The notes: a model not told the origin generated them from the letters alone. Shown: positions 28,584-37,920, numbered from the stretch's first letter. The stretch is DNA of 64,000 nucleotides from CAZMGV01 sp964565925 (GCA_964565925.1 CAZMGV010000010.1:1-64000), one strand, 5' to 3'. Numbers and translations are program-made.

Positions 28584-28799
28584 ATGAGCGACTTCATGCC
28601 TGGCGATGTTATCAGGAGCGTACAGGATTTTTCGGCGAATCTGATCAAGGGCGGCGGGGGTGCCGTTAGCATCAAGGCCGGTACAACGGGGACGGTCGTC
28701 GGTATGGATGAAGTCCTGAACGGTACCGAGGTCATTGAAGTTGTTTTTGAAGGCGTTACAGGTCCAGTCAAAGCGCCTACGTCGAATTTGGGCGCCTGA
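28584..28799 (+). CDS. Small SH3-like hypothetical protein
   Basis: A 71-residue protein with a good ribosome binding site (GGGAGATC before ATG). The alternation of Gly, Val and short turns (KAGTTGTVVGMDEV, then VIEVVFEGVTG, then P-x-x-x-L near the end) resembles a small SH3-like barrel such as DUF4926-type proteins. There is no signal peptide or membrane helix. It stands alone between the porin terminator and the diiron gene's promoter. The function is not known; I am fairly sure it is a real gene because of the RBS and composition. Confidence 0.55.
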   Translation: MSDFMPGDVIRSVQDFSANLIKGGGGAVSIKAGTTGTVVGMDEVLNGTEVIEVVFEGVTGPVKAPTSNLGA

Positions 28800-28879
28800 C
28801 GGCCGCGTTCTTGCCATTTCAGCAAAACTACCGGCCTCTAAGATAAGGGCAACTTCCTGCTCAAAGTCATTTTTTTGCC

Positions 28880-28908
28880 TTGCGAACACTCGTGTCTTTA
28901 TGGATAAT
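28880..28908 (+). promoter_or_regulatory. Promoter of the diiron gene
   Basis: TTGCGA (28880-28885) and GATAAT (28903-28908) are separated by 17 nt and match sigma70 boxes at 4/6 and 5/6. Transcription would begin near 28915, just ahead of the inverted repeat at 28919-28934. Confidence 0.5.
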
Positions 28909-28918
28909 GAAATGAACC

Positions 28919-28934
28919 GACCGACCAACCGGTC
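28919..28934. promoter_or_regulatory. Operator-like inverted repeat (TetR type)
   Basis: GACCG-N6-CGGTC is a perfect 5-bp inverted repeat placed at the predicted transcription start of the diiron gene. GACCG/CGGTC arms of this spacing are common in TetR-family operators. No TetR gene lies nearby, so the regulator would be encoded elsewhere. Confidence 0.4.
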
Positions 28935-28966
28935 AGCCCCCGGCTGAGGCCAGAAAGAGGCGACGC

Positions 28967-30022
28967 ATGACCGCTAGCGACCACCCACACACCATGGAAA
29001 AGCTGAAGAGTCACCTCGATGTGGTCTGGCAGTGGCAATACGAGATCGATATCGACAAGCTCCGCCGCCTTTATACGATGGCGAAGCAGGACCAGTGGAA
29101 TGCAGACACGGAGATCAACTGGGATCGCCATATCGATCCGTCGGCCGATGTGCTGGACGCCGAGCGGATGCCGATCAAGACCACGAAGTTCTGGAATAAA
29201 CTGTCTCAAAGCCAGCGGGAAGCATTCAGCGCACACAATGCGGCCTACATGCTGTCGCAATTTCTGCACGGCGAGCAGGGTGCGCTCATGGTGGCTGCCG
29301 CGCTCGTGCATGCGGTCCCGGACTACGAAGCGAAGCTCTATGCAGCTACTCAGGCGATGGATGAGGCCCGACATGTCGAGGTGTTTGAGCGCTACATCAA
29401 GAAGCTCGACAAGATTTATCCTATCGAACACTTCCTTAAAGGCGTGCTGGACAAGACCCTGACCCAGCCCCACTGGGTCGGGATGCTCGCCGGAATGCAG
29501 ATGATCGTCGAGGGACTTGCGCTCGGATCGTTTGTGAACATGCACGAGGCGACCAACGAACCGCTGTTCAAGGACATGCTCGGTTACGTCATCAAGGACG
29601 AAGCCCGACACGTCGCCTACGGCAATGTGTACGTCAAAGAGACCGTCAGTACGATGCACAAGGACGATCTCGCGCCGGTCGAGGATTTCGCATTCGATGC
29701 AGTCATCGCCATGCGTACTGCCCGGTACGGCGGGGGCGGACAGTCGCGCGTATACGATCAGGTGATGATTGACAGCGGAATCGATCCCAAGGATTTCCAG
29801 ATGAACATGATGAAGGAATACATGGAAGGCTGGCGTCCGAAGGCGCTGCCCGGCCAGGTCCACACCTTCAAAGACCTGATGATGCCGCAGCTGGTTCGCG
29901 CCGGGCTCGTCTCCTCCGACCGGATCAAGAGCAAATACGACCAGGCCCAGGTGAAGATGTTCGACGACGTATCGATCCTGAAGCAGATCGAGGTCAGTCT
30001 GGATATGGATCTCGCAGGCTGA
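28967..30022 (+). CDS. Ferritin-like diiron protein
   Basis: This 351-residue soluble helical protein carries a complete set of carboxylate-bridged diiron ligands: E103 (HGEQGA), E133 and H136 (DEARH), E182 (EGLAL), E212 and H215 (DEARH). This E/ExxH/E/ExxH pattern is that of the ribonucleotide reductase R2-like / ferritin-like oxidase superfamily. No radical-relay partner or reductase is adjacent, so it is more likely a stand-alone oxygenase or oxidase than RNR. AAAGAGGC precedes the ATG. The upstream promoter overlaps a TetR-like palindrome, so expression is probably ligand-induced. The substrate is unknown. Confidence 0.75.
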   Translation: MTASDHPHTMEKLKSHLDVVWQWQYEIDIDKLRRLYTMAKQDQWNADTEINWDRHIDPSADVLDAERMPIKTTKFWNKLSQSQREAFSAHNAAYMLSQFLHGEQGALMVAAALVHAVPDYEAKLYAATQAMDEARHVEVFERYIKKLDKIYPIEHFLKGVLDKTLTQPHWVGMLAGMQMIVEGLALGSFVNMHEATNEPLFKDMLGYVIKDEARHVAYGNVYVKETVSTMHKDDLAPVEDFAFDAVIAMRTARYGGGGQSRVYDQVMIDSGIDPKDFQMNMMKEYMEGWRPKALPGQVHTFKDLMMPQLVRAGLVSSDRIKSKYDQAQVKMFDDVSILKQIEVSLDMDLAG

Positions 30023-30052
30023 TTACCCTATATGCCTCTCCGGAGGGGCAAA

Positions 30053-30421
30053 GTGAGTCCAGAGACATATCCGGTCCTGATCGTTGACGACAGCGAGTTT
30101 GTGAAACTGTTCTACCAGAAAGCCCTGAAAGGCTTTCCGGTGCAGTTTCATTTCGCTGTCGATGGCGAAGAAGCGATTCGAAAAGCAGTTGAACACCAGC
30201 CGGCAATGATCCTGATGGATATCAATCTGCCGAAGATCAACGGGTTTGTCGCTGCCCAGAAAATTCGTGGCACCCCTGGACTGGAAAACACGATTATCAT
30301 TGCGGTCAGCGGACGACGTCAGGACTCGTTCCCGGCTTCTCCGGTGTTCACAGAGTTCATGCCCAAGCCCCTGCATGTCGAAACGCTTAGAAATGCCTTT
30401 CAGCGTCATTTGAAACTGTAA
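30053..30421 (+). CDS. Single-domain response regulator (CheY-like)
   Basis: This receiver domain of about 122 residues has no output domain. The acidic pair D12-D13 (LIVDDSE), the phospho-acceptor D56 (ILMDINLP), S86 (AVSG) and K105 (FMPKP) are all present, so it should be phosphorylatable. I prefer the GTG at 30053, six bases after GGAGG; an ATG at 30032 would add seven residues. It begins 30 bp after the diiron gene and may be co-transcribed. No histidine kinase is nearby, so it is an orphan regulator. Confidence 0.85.
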   Translation: MSPETYPVLIVDDSEFVKLFYQKALKGFPVQFHFAVDGEEAIRKAVEHQPAMILMDINLPKINGFVAAQKIRGTPGLENTIIIAVSGRRQDSFPASPVFTEFMPKPLHVETLRNAFQRHLKL

Positions 30422-30423
30422 AT

Positions 30424-32622
30424 TCAGGCCACGGCTGTCTGGCGGACCGAATTGATCCGCGCCCGGATTGATTTGAATGCCGGCGTCCGGGACCGCGGAT
30501 CCAGATGGCCCGGCACCAGCACGTTGGCTTCCGGATAGTACATGGCCAGATTGCCGGACCGGATACCGGTAATCGCCACTTTTACCTGAAGTGCGCCGGT
30601 ATCCGTCTCTACAAAAACGCGCTCACCTTCCGAGACGTTCAGCCGCTTCGCATCCTCAGCAGACATCATCACGACATCGCGGGTGCGATTCCCGCGATAC
30701 AGGTCTTCCTCGTCGTAGACGACCGAGTTGAACTGACCTTCCGAGCGGATGGTCATCAGCCGGAAATCGCCCCGTCCGGGGAGTTCCGCGGGCAAGCCGG
30801 TGACGGCAAACTGCGCACGCCCGTCTGGGGTCCGGAATTCCGGCTTGTGGAATACCCTGCCCTCCACAGCGAACTCCCGCTTTTCTGTATCGACCTGATA
30901 GATCCGGGCGAGTCCTGGAACGGCCTCGGACATTTTCTCCCGAAGACGCTTGTGTGAACGGAGTTCGCTCCAAGCGAATCCTGTTTTCGTCAATATGCGT
31001 TCGGCCAGGGAGGCGATGATATCCACTTCGGATCGCGCTTCGCCCATCGGAGGCTCTTCACCGCCATCCGATATACGAACGAAGCTGAACATGGACTCCT
31101 GGGTCGTGCTCTGGGTTTCCTCATCCCGGGCGAGGGCCGGAACGATGATCTGGGTGGCACCGCGGCCGTGGACATGCCCTTCGTTCAGTTTCGTCGTCAC
31201 GGACAGGGTGAGCGGGATGCGCCGCAAGGCGGCTGAAGCCCAGTTCCGGTCCGGATTACTCGCGAACAGATTGCCGCCAAGGAGGACCGCCGCTTTCACA
31301 CGGCCTTCGAAGGCGGCCACCACGCTCGCATAGGTATCCATTCCGGGTTCGCGCGGCACCGTAATGCCGAACTGTTTCTCGAGACTTTGTGCGAATCCTT
31401 CTTTGACCTGAGGGGATACACCGACAGTGCCGACTCCCTGTACATTCGAATGCCCACGGATCGGAAGAAGTCCGCAGCCCGGACGGCCAAGCCAGCCACG
31501 CGCCAGTGACACATTCGAAAGTGCCAGGATGTTATCGACGCCACTTGCATGATGAGTGAGCCCCATTGCCCAGGCGAAAATGCCACGCTTCGATCCGGCA
31601 AGCATCGAGACGGCTTTCCCGATCTCTTCCCGTGAAACCCCGGACGCACTCACAAGTGTGTCCCAGCTGGAAGCCTGTATATCTTTTTCCACTTCAGCCC
31701 AGCCGCTGGTATGGGCGGCGATAAAATCCCGATCGATGGCGGCTGTCTCTGAAAGCCCTTTCAGAATCGCCTTGAAAAGTGCGACGTCACCGCCGATGTG
31801 GGGCTGAAGATAGAGATCGGATACATCGGACCCGAACAGAAAGCTCCGCCAGTCTGAAGGTACGCGGAACTTGCGCAGCCCCAATTCGGAGAGCGGATTA
31901 ATCACGATCACCTTGCCGCCCCGTCTGCGGAGCTGGATCAGCTTCGTGATCAGCCTTGGATGATTGCTGGCCGGATTGGCCCCCGCGACGACGACGAGGT
32001 CCGCCTGGTCCAGATCGTCCAGGGAAATCGACGCTGTACCTGAACCGTACACCTGGTTCAGCGCGACTCCTGACGCCTGATGGCAATAGAACGAACAGTT
32101 ATGGATATGCGGAGTCCCATAGGCCCGGGCCACGAGTTGCATGAGGAAGGCCGCTTCGTTGGACGCCCGTCCGGAAGCGTAGAAGAAGCTCTCTCCCGGC
32201 TGTGCTGTCCGAAGGGCATTGCTGGTTTCCGCGAGGGCTTCGTCCCAGCTGATCCGTCGAAAATGCAGCTCTCCTTGCCTGATCCTTATAGGGAACACGA
32301 GCCGGCCGAGTTTCTCGAACCCGGCAGAAGTCAGTTTTTCCAGCTCGGAGACCGTAGTTTGTTCAAAAAATGACTCGGGGATTGCACTTTGCATATCCCC
32401 GGCCTGGGCCTGGACCGATTTTTTGCAGACCTCAGGGAAATGCCCGGCTTCGTTCACCATGCCGCCAGCCTGTCCGCCCATTCCAAGCGCACAGGTCTTG
32501 CAGGTGTTGCGGGTCCGGAGCCGGCGATAGAAAGAAAGCAGTCCGCCGGACTCGATCGCCTTGCGGAACACGTACCAGACGGCGGCGAGACCGCCCGCCG
32601 CTCTGACTTTGGGAACAGCCAT
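30424..32622 (-). CDS. FdhF/YdeP-family molybdopterin oxidoreductase
   Basis: This 732-residue protein belongs to the molybdopterin oxidoreductase alpha-subunit group related to formate dehydrogenase and E. coli YdeP. The N-terminus has NTCKTCALGMGGQAGG and a later EVCKKS, a reduced cysteine set characteristic of this subgroup. SFYCHQASG provides the probable Cys ligand to molybdenum. The molybdopterin-binding regions (VVVAGANPASNHPRL, later GRGATQIIVPA) and the C-terminal dinucleotide-binding domain follow. No FdhD or electron-transfer subunit is adjacent. In E. coli YdeP is linked to acid resistance, but the biochemical reaction is not settled. It faces the response regulator convergently with a 2-bp gap. 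Confidence 0.85.
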   Translation of the reverse strand: MAVPKVRAAGGLAAVWYVFRKAIESGGLLSFYRRLRTRNTCKTCALGMGGQAGGMVNEAGHFPEVCKKSVQAQAGDMQSAIPESFFEQTTVSELEKLTSAGFEKLGRLVFPIRIRQGELHFRRISWDEALAETSNALRTAQPGESFFYASGRASNEAAFLMQLVARAYGTPHIHNCSFYCHQASGVALNQVYGSGTASISLDDLDQADLVVVAGANPASNHPRLITKLIQLRRRGGKVIVINPLSELGLRKFRVPSDWRSFLFGSDVSDLYLQPHIGGDVALFKAILKGLSETAAIDRDFIAAHTSGWAEVEKDIQASSWDTLVSASGVSREEIGKAVSMLAGSKRGIFAWAMGLTHHASGVDNILALSNVSLARGWLGRPGCGLLPIRGHSNVQGVGTVGVSPQVKEGFAQSLEKQFGITVPREPGMDTYASVVAAFEGRVKAAVLLGGNLFASNPDRNWASAALRRIPLTLSVTTKLNEGHVHGRGATQIIVPALARDEETQSTTQESMFSFVRISDGGEEPPMGEARSEVDIIASLAERILTKTGFAWSELRSHKRLREKMSEAVPGLARIYQVDTEKREFAVEGRVFHKPEFRTPDGRAQFAVTGLPAELPGRGDFRLMTIRSEGQFNSVVYDEEDLYRGNRTRDVVMMSAEDAKRLNVSEGERVFVETDTGALQVKVAITGIRSGNLAMYYPEANVLVPGHLDPRSRTPAFKSIRARINSVRQTAVA

Positions 32623-32640
32623 ACAGAGACACTAACAAAA

Positions 32641-35586
32641 TCAGAGGCGGAGCTTCAACCCATCGCGGCGAAACCGCAAAATCGTTCCAAACGCGACCAC
32701 GATCAGGAACAAGGCGAGGGGTGCGGCCGGATTTCCGGCAATCTGGCATCCGCCACCACCGTCCGAAGAATTCACCAACTGGGAGTCGTGATTGAAAACG
32801 GCGCCGCCCCTGACGAAATTGTTGGTTTCGTTGCTCTCGGTAACTTCATTATCGCTATCGACGACAAGGCCCAGATAAACGAGGGTCTTGCCGTCCGGCA
32901 GACCGGTAATAACCGGATCTATATCGATACTGCCCGACTGGCTGGAGCCCGCGACCAGCGCAGGCATGGAAGCGCTACCCAGTATCTGGTCGTCCCCGTT
33001 TCCGATGATGGCGTCGAAGGACGCGACAATCTGTATGCTGTGAGCCGGCGCAGTTGCCGTGCCGCTATTACGGTACTGATAGTTGAAGGGTAACGTCTGA
33101 TCCGGGTTAGGATCTCCCGTCTTCAGGCGCTCTGGCACCAGGTCCGGCATTGGATATCCGAGAACCACCGGCAATCTATACGTGTTGTTTGTGGTATCGA
33201 TTTCATCATTAACGGGATTTGAGGCCACCCGGACTTCCAGGAACCACAGTCCGGTGCTCACCTGTGCCGGGAGTGTGAAGCTGAATGCCGTCGCCGGTTT
33301 GGTCTGCCTGCTCCCAAGCGCACCGGCGTCCTGGGGCAGATTGCGGCAGACTTCCGTACCACTCTTTATTCCGATCCCGATAAAACAGAAATCCGCCTGA
33401 AGGTCGGACGACGTATCACCGATATTTGCTCCGTCGTATGTGCCAGAAACCGTCATGCTTCCGGACAACGCTACCGAAGAGGTCAAAGTGGCTCCATAAG
33501 TAATGAAGTCGGCCCCGCCGGTCCGGGTGATGACGAGCGGATCGGTGGCCGTCAGATCATTGTCCAGTTCGCCGCTATCCGATAAATCCTGCGGTTCGCT
33601 GATGTCTTGCCGGTCATCCAGCCGGACTATCACATCATAGACGCCGGCGGAGACACCGGAGACGCTGCCGGCGATAGTCTCACTGGTAGTTGCAGCCGAA
33701 AGGTTATTGTCCGCTGCCTCTGTCAACCGTATGAGCGGATCACCCGCTGCTGTCCTGGGCCGCAGGTATAGCGCATTCATCGACGCCACCACCGCCGCAT
33801 CCGCGATCTTGTCGTAATGCACAGTCAGCGTTCCCGAGGTGAGGTCAAACGACGTGACCGCCCCATGCTCGTTTCCCGATGCAACGCTATCGGTAATCAA
33901 TATCGTCCACTCGGTCAGGGCTCCGCTATTGCCGGAAACTGTATCCTGCACGGACAGGGTCCAGTTGCCGGAGCAGGATTCAGAGCTGAAGCCGGTGGAG
34001 ATAAACTGCTGGTGAATGCCGAAACGGATGTCTGATCCGGAAATGCCACTGCTTAACTCTGCCGAACTACTCCCATGGCTGAGGGTAACCGTCAGTTCGC
34101 CGCGTGCCGGATGCAGGATGTCGGGGTCAACCAGAACGCTGGCCGCATTACCGATACAGGCGTTGGCCGGGATTGTAATGGTTGAAGTCACCGCGGAACC
34201 CGCATCCGGGATATCCAGCCCGACAAAGCCGGCATTGGTATCCAGCAGGGACACGGATCTGGATACCGAAAACGCATTGACCGGCGAATCGACAGCTAGA
34301 TCAAGCCGTGGGAACAGGGTCGTATCCCATACGGTCCCCCGTCCGGTCGGCTCGATCTGCGTACCATTCGCGCGCAGATAGGTTGCCGCCCGCCGCGGGC
34401 TGTACCCGGTTCCCAAAAGTGATGCCATGCGGGCCGCCGCACCAGACACATGCGGTGTGGCCTGGCTGGTGCCGCCAAGTGTGAAGCCGGCGGCGGTGAT
34501 CGGCATTCCCGGGGCAAAAATATCCAGTTCTCCGTGAACGTTGCTGAAACAGGGAACCTGATCCACACTGATCGGTGCCGTGTCGGAGCAACTTCCGTAA
34601 TCAAAGCTGGCTATGTCATCGGTGGTAAAGTTCTTGTCGTACGTCGCGCCAACGGTTGTTGCCCACGGAACACAGCCCGGGTCGCTGATACCGTCCGGAT
34701 TGCCGCCATTGCCGGCCGCCACAACCGGCATCACTCCGTAGTCATCTACCAGCGCACGCATGGCTGTTGCGGTCGCCGACGTACTGCAGGTCGTCAGGAA
34801 TCCGCCGCCGATACTGCCGAGCGAGAGGTTGGCCGACACGATCGGCGCACCTGCTTCTCGCCGCGCGGCAACCGCATTCAACGCGCAGACGATAAACCCG
34901 TTCTGGGTAAGGTTACTGGCTGTGTTGGTGCCCGTGGTGAATATATCGAAAAAAAGGACCTTGGCCCCCACCGCGATACTGGTCGCGATGCCGGATACGT
35001 TGATCCCGTGCCCGTCAACAATATTATTATCCGGATCCTGATCACCGCACTCGGCGTTAATTTCGGCGATTTTGCAGTTGGCCGTTCCCGGACCTCCCTG
35101 GCAGTTGCCGAACCGGCCGGAATCGATATTGCCGAGCGGTGTATCCAGAATGGCAATGAGCTTCTCTGAACCGTTAAACACTGAGGCGTCAGCGGTCGTG
35201 AAGAAATCACTATTGCCAATCAGCGGCAGGCTTTCGCTCAGGGTGGGTTCATAGTAACGCTGGCGTTCGACCCGCTCCGGTCCGAATTCCCCCTGCAACC
35301 GGGCGAACTCGGCTGGCGTAACCTCCGCCACCGAGACGCGGACGTGGTCGTAGTGATGTACCCTGGAACCGGTCCCCAGCGAACGGCGGGCCGAACTCCT
35401 GATCAGCCCCCCGTCGGCACGGGCGCTGTCCGTTACGATAACCGGCACAAGCCCATCCGCCGTGTCAGGTACCCAGACGGGAACATCGGAATGAGTAACG
35501 ACTTGCGGGCGGTCTCCACGTCCACAACCGGAACTGACGCCCATTACCGACAGGAACATCAGGGGAATCAATAACCTTCGAGGCAT
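32641..35586 (-). CDS. Subtilisin-family protease with CARDB-like repeats and CTERM tail
   Basis: This is a 981-residue exported S8 serine protease. The signal ends VSSGC at residue 21, a possible lipobox. The triad is Asp148 (AILDTPLG), His193 (DGHGINVSG) and Ser374 (GTSQATPHVSGA), with the oxyanion Asn293 in AAGNGG. After the catalytic domain comes a proprotein-convertase P-like domain (about 470-570) and then CARDB-like beta domains (about 700-930). The C-terminus is GGGGC, a hydrophobic helix and a basic end, which resembles MYXO- or JDVT-CTERM sorting signals cleaved by a dedicated membrane protease. A surface-anchored or released protease is inferred. Base composition looks slightly less GC-rich than its neighbours. 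Confidence 0.85.
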   Translation of the reverse strand: MPRRLLIPLMFLSVMGVSSGCGRGDRPQVVTHSDVPVWVPDTADGLVPVIVTDSARADGGLIRSSARRSLGTGSRVHHYDHVRVSVAEVTPAEFARLQGEFGPERVERQRYYEPTLSESLPLIGNSDFFTTADASVFNGSEKLIAILDTPLGNIDSGRFGNCQGGPGTANCKIAEINAECGDQDPDNNIVDGHGINVSGIATSIAVGAKVLFFDIFTTGTNTASNLTQNGFIVCALNAVAARREAGAPIVSANLSLGSIGGGFLTTCSTSATATAMRALVDDYGVMPVVAAGNGGNPDGISDPGCVPWATTVGATYDKNFTTDDIASFDYGSCSDTAPISVDQVPCFSNVHGELDIFAPGMPITAAGFTLGGTSQATPHVSGAAARMASLLGTGYSPRRAATYLRANGTQIEPTGRGTVWDTTLFPRLDLAVDSPVNAFSVSRSVSLLDTNAGFVGLDIPDAGSAVTSTITIPANACIGNAASVLVDPDILHPARGELTVTLSHGSSSAELSSGISGSDIRFGIHQQFISTGFSSESCSGNWTLSVQDTVSGNSGALTEWTILITDSVASGNEHGAVTSFDLTSGTLTVHYDKIADAAVVASMNALYLRPRTAAGDPLIRLTEAADNNLSAATTSETIAGSVSGVSAGVYDVIVRLDDRQDISEPQDLSDSGELDNDLTATDPLVITRTGGADFITYGATLTSSVALSGSMTVSGTYDGANIGDTSSDLQADFCFIGIGIKSGTEVCRNLPQDAGALGSRQTKPATAFSFTLPAQVSTGLWFLEVRVASNPVNDEIDTTNNTYRLPVVLGYPMPDLVPERLKTGDPNPDQTLPFNYQYRNSGTATAPAHSIQIVASFDAIIGNGDDQILGSASMPALVAGSSQSGSIDIDPVITGLPDGKTLVYLGLVVDSDNEVTESNETNNFVRGGAVFNHDSQLVNSSDGGGGCQIAGNPAAPLALFLIVVAFGTILRFRRDGLKLRL

Positions 35587-35663
35587 AAGTTCAGAGATAG
35601 TATTCGTTTATCCGTCTACCGGACAGAGATTAAAATCACACTTTGAGAAATAATCCAAAGGCG

Positions 35664-36365
35664 TCAGGTCCGGCGCCAGGACTTCCAGAGTCGTTCCATG
35701 GTGGTATCGACCAAACCCTCTTTCAGGGAATTATAGGGCGTGTAGTTTAGCAGCCGGACAATCGACCGCCCCGAGGCATCGTCGACATCGATGACATTGA
35801 TACAGCAGGCGTCCTGCTCGATGGATCCAAAAGAAGCGAGTCCGCTCCGGAGCGTCTGTGACAGAATTACCCGGTTCACCGCACCATGCGCCACGATGAG
35901 TGTGGTTGTTGCTTGCTTGTGGCTGAGAATCTCCGTCCAGGCAGAGCTGACCCGATCCCAGAGCGATCCGAATGTCTCGCCGCCCAGGAACCGGGATTCC
36001 GGCTGGATCCCACCCGCAAAGGCCTGTGTAAATGTACGCTGGAGTTCCGCAGCCGGAATCTCGTGGAGGCGGCCCCCCTTGATCTCCTGCAGCTGGGGAA
36101 TGGTTTCGAGGGACAGGCCGTTGGCCAGCTTGTCGCCCAGAACGATCTTTGCCGTCTGCTCGGTCCGGGGCAGGCCGCTTGAGATGGCACGGTCTATCTG
36201 AAGTGATGCAATAGCTTTGCAGGCGGCAGCGGCCTGGCGTTCGCCTTCCTCTGTCAAAGGGACGGTTTCGGCCTTTACCGGTTCGCCTTTCGGAGTAAAA
36301 TACGCCACTTCTCCGTGACGAAGAAGTATATAGCGACGGCGCTTGCTGTTTGAATTGGTGAGCAT
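35664..36365 (-). CDS. Histidine phosphatase family protein
   Basis: This 233-residue protein of the phosphoglycerate mutase-like superfamily has the catalytic RHG in ILLRHGEVAYF near the N-terminus, LTEEGERQA after it, an SGLPRTEQTA motif, and the second His in IVAHGAVNR. The start at 36365 (MLTNSNSKRRR) is chosen because further upstream in frame the sequence is a composition artefact lying over the start of the divergent kinase gene. The substrate is unknown; relatives act on sugar phosphates, nucleotides or cobalamin precursors. It is divergent from the phosphotransferase, so 36366-36426 is shared promoter space. Confidence 0.85.
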   Translation of the reverse strand: MLTNSNSKRRRYILLRHGEVAYFTPKGEPVKAETVPLTEEGERQAAAACKAIASLQIDRAISSGLPRTEQTAKIVLGDKLANGLSLETIPQLQEIKGGRLHEIPAAELQRTFTQAFAGGIQPESRFLGGETFGSLWDRVSSAWTEILSHKQATTTLIVAHGAVNRVILSQTLRSGLASFGSIEQDACCINVIDVDDASGRSIVRLLNYTPYNSLKEGLVDTTMERLWKSWRRT

Positions 36366-36426
36366 CGGTTCCCCGCCGGCATTTGATCTATACGTGACCC
36401 GGCGGGGCGGAAAGATACCACAGGAA

Positions 36427-37464
36427 ATGTCCGCGTACCCCAGCCTTGATACAAGAAAAGACAGTCTCCTCGAATGGCTTGCCGGACAGGCGGGCGGGCC
36501 GGTCCGTATCGAAAATCTCAAGCCTCTGGCCGGCGGGGCTTCGCAGGAGATTTGGGGTTTTGACCTGTTCCGGGGTAGCGACCCGGCGCTGGAACTGATC
36601 ATCCGGGCCGACGCAGGCGGCGGGACCCTGCTCAGTTCGATCACCCGCGGAGACGAGTTCCGGCTGCTACATATCGCTTTCAAGGCAGGAGTGAAGGTGC
36701 CCAGGCCATACTGGCTTTGCGAAGATACGGCCGTGCTGGGGCGGAGTTTTTATATTACCGCCCGGATGAAAGGCGAGACGATCGGCCGCAAGATAGTCCG
36801 GGACCAGGAACTTGCCGAAGCCCGGAAAGTGCTGGCGAGCCAGATGGCCGAGGAACTGGTCCGGATCCATTCGGTGACCCCTTCAAATACCGACCTGTCG
36901 TTTCTGCCGCCACTGGTAAAGGGCCAATCGGCTGCCGAGGTCGCCACAGAGCGGCTATATGTGCTGATGGATCATTTTACGGACGAAGCGCGCCCGGCTC
37001 TTGAACTCGGGCTCCGCTGGCTGAAACTCAATGCGCCCCCGCTCGAACAGCCCGTACTGGTCCATGGGGACTTCCGGGTTGGGAATCTGATGGTTGACCG
37101 GGAGGGGATCAGCGCGGTGCTCGATTGGGAACTCTCCCACCTCGGCGACCCCCATGAAGATATGGCCTGGCCGCTGGTTCGCTTCTGGCGGTTTGGGAAC
37201 AGCCTGAAACGGCTAGGAGGATTCGGCGATCCCGGAGCCATGTTTGAGAGTTACGAGAAGCTGACCGGGAAACCGGTCGACCGGGCCCGGGTCCACTACT
37301 GGGAAGTCCTCGGCAATGTGAAATGGGCTATCGGCGCAAGACAACAGGCAGAACGGCATCTGAAGGGCCCGAAGAAAAGCCTCGAACTCGCTTCCATCGG
37401 CCGCCGGGCTCCCGAGATGGAGTTGGAAGTCCTGAACCTGATCGAACGGGGCCCCTGTTACTGA
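36427..37464 (+). CDS. APH/ACAD10-type phosphotransferase
   Basis: This 345-residue kinase-like protein has APH fold motifs: LVHGDFRVGNLMVD (catalytic Asp and metal-binding Asn) and VLDWELSHLGDPHEDMAW. The HGDFRxGN plus WExxxxGDP pattern is typical of the group related to the kinase domain of ACAD10/11, often found beside acyl-CoA dehydrogenases and DUF6285 proteins. ACAD10/11 kinase domains phosphorylate hydroxyacyl-CoA substrates, so a role in 4-hydroxy acid degradation is possible. I chose the ATG at 36427; an in-frame start at 36343 lies over the divergent phosphatase gene. DUF6285 follows after 39 bp. Confidence 0.85.
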   Translation: MSAYPSLDTRKDSLLEWLAGQAGGPVRIENLKPLAGGASQEIWGFDLFRGSDPALELIIRADAGGGTLLSSITRGDEFRLLHIAFKAGVKVPRPYWLCEDTAVLGRSFYITARMKGETIGRKIVRDQELAEARKVLASQMAEELVRIHSVTPSNTDLSFLPPLVKGQSAAEVATERLYVLMDHFTDEARPALELGLRWLKLNAPPLEQPVLVHGDFRVGNLMVDREGISAVLDWELSHLGDPHEDMAWPLVRFWRFGNSLKRLGGFGDPGAMFESYEKLTGKPVDRARVHYWEVLGNVKWAIGARQQAERHLKGPKKSLELASIGRRAPEMELEVLNLIERGPCY

Positions 37465-37503
37465 TCCGGTTCGATTGAATGCCGGATAAAGAGGAGAATA
37501 CAG

Positions 37504-37920
37504 ATGCAGGACAGACCGACCGCGAAGGAGCTTCTGGAGGCCGTACAGGGCTATTTCCAGACCAGCATTGCCCCGCTACTGACCGATCCACGAGTGAAGT
37601 TTCAGGGTCTGATTGCCATGAACGTTCTGGAAATCGTGAAACGGGAACTGGAGCAGGGCGAACAGGCGTCCCGCGACGAATGGCGAAGCCTGAGCGGGAT
37701 GCTCGGCAGCAAATCGGCCGAGCCGGTGGCCGTAACGGATATCGAGAATGCCCTGATTGATCTGAACCACGAATTTGAACGTCTCGCCAGGTCTGGAAAG
37801 CTGGATTCGGGTGAACTTCGGCAGCGAGCTTTTGAACATGCCCGCAAGGTCGTCGTGGGTAAGCTCAGGGTGACGAATCCGGCCTATCTGGATGAGCCCT
37901 CACCTGAGCAGCCGAAATAG
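37504..37920 (+). CDS. DUF6285-domain protein
   Basis: This 138-residue helical protein matches what I recall of DUF6285: an N-terminal PTAKELLEAV, a central segment around FQGLIAMNVLEIVKRELE, and a C-terminal part with NPAYLDE. Genes of this family usually sit next to an APH-type phosphotransferase and an acyl-CoA dehydrogenase, and here the phosphotransferase is directly upstream. No catalytic residues are evident, so it may be an accessory or partner subunit. The ribosome binding site AAGAGGAG is strong. Confidence 0.75.
   Translation: MQDRPTAKELLEAVQGYFQTSIAPLLTDPRVKFQGLIAMNVLEIVKRELEQGEQASRDEWRSLSGMLGSKSAEPVAVTDIENALIDLNHEFERLARSGKLDSGELRQRAFEHARKVVVGKLRVTNPAYLDEPSPEQPK

Noticed and set aside
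36366..36683. N-terminal extension of the histidine phosphatase
   Set aside because: The added residues run antisense over the coding start of the divergent kinase and precede the family N-terminus.
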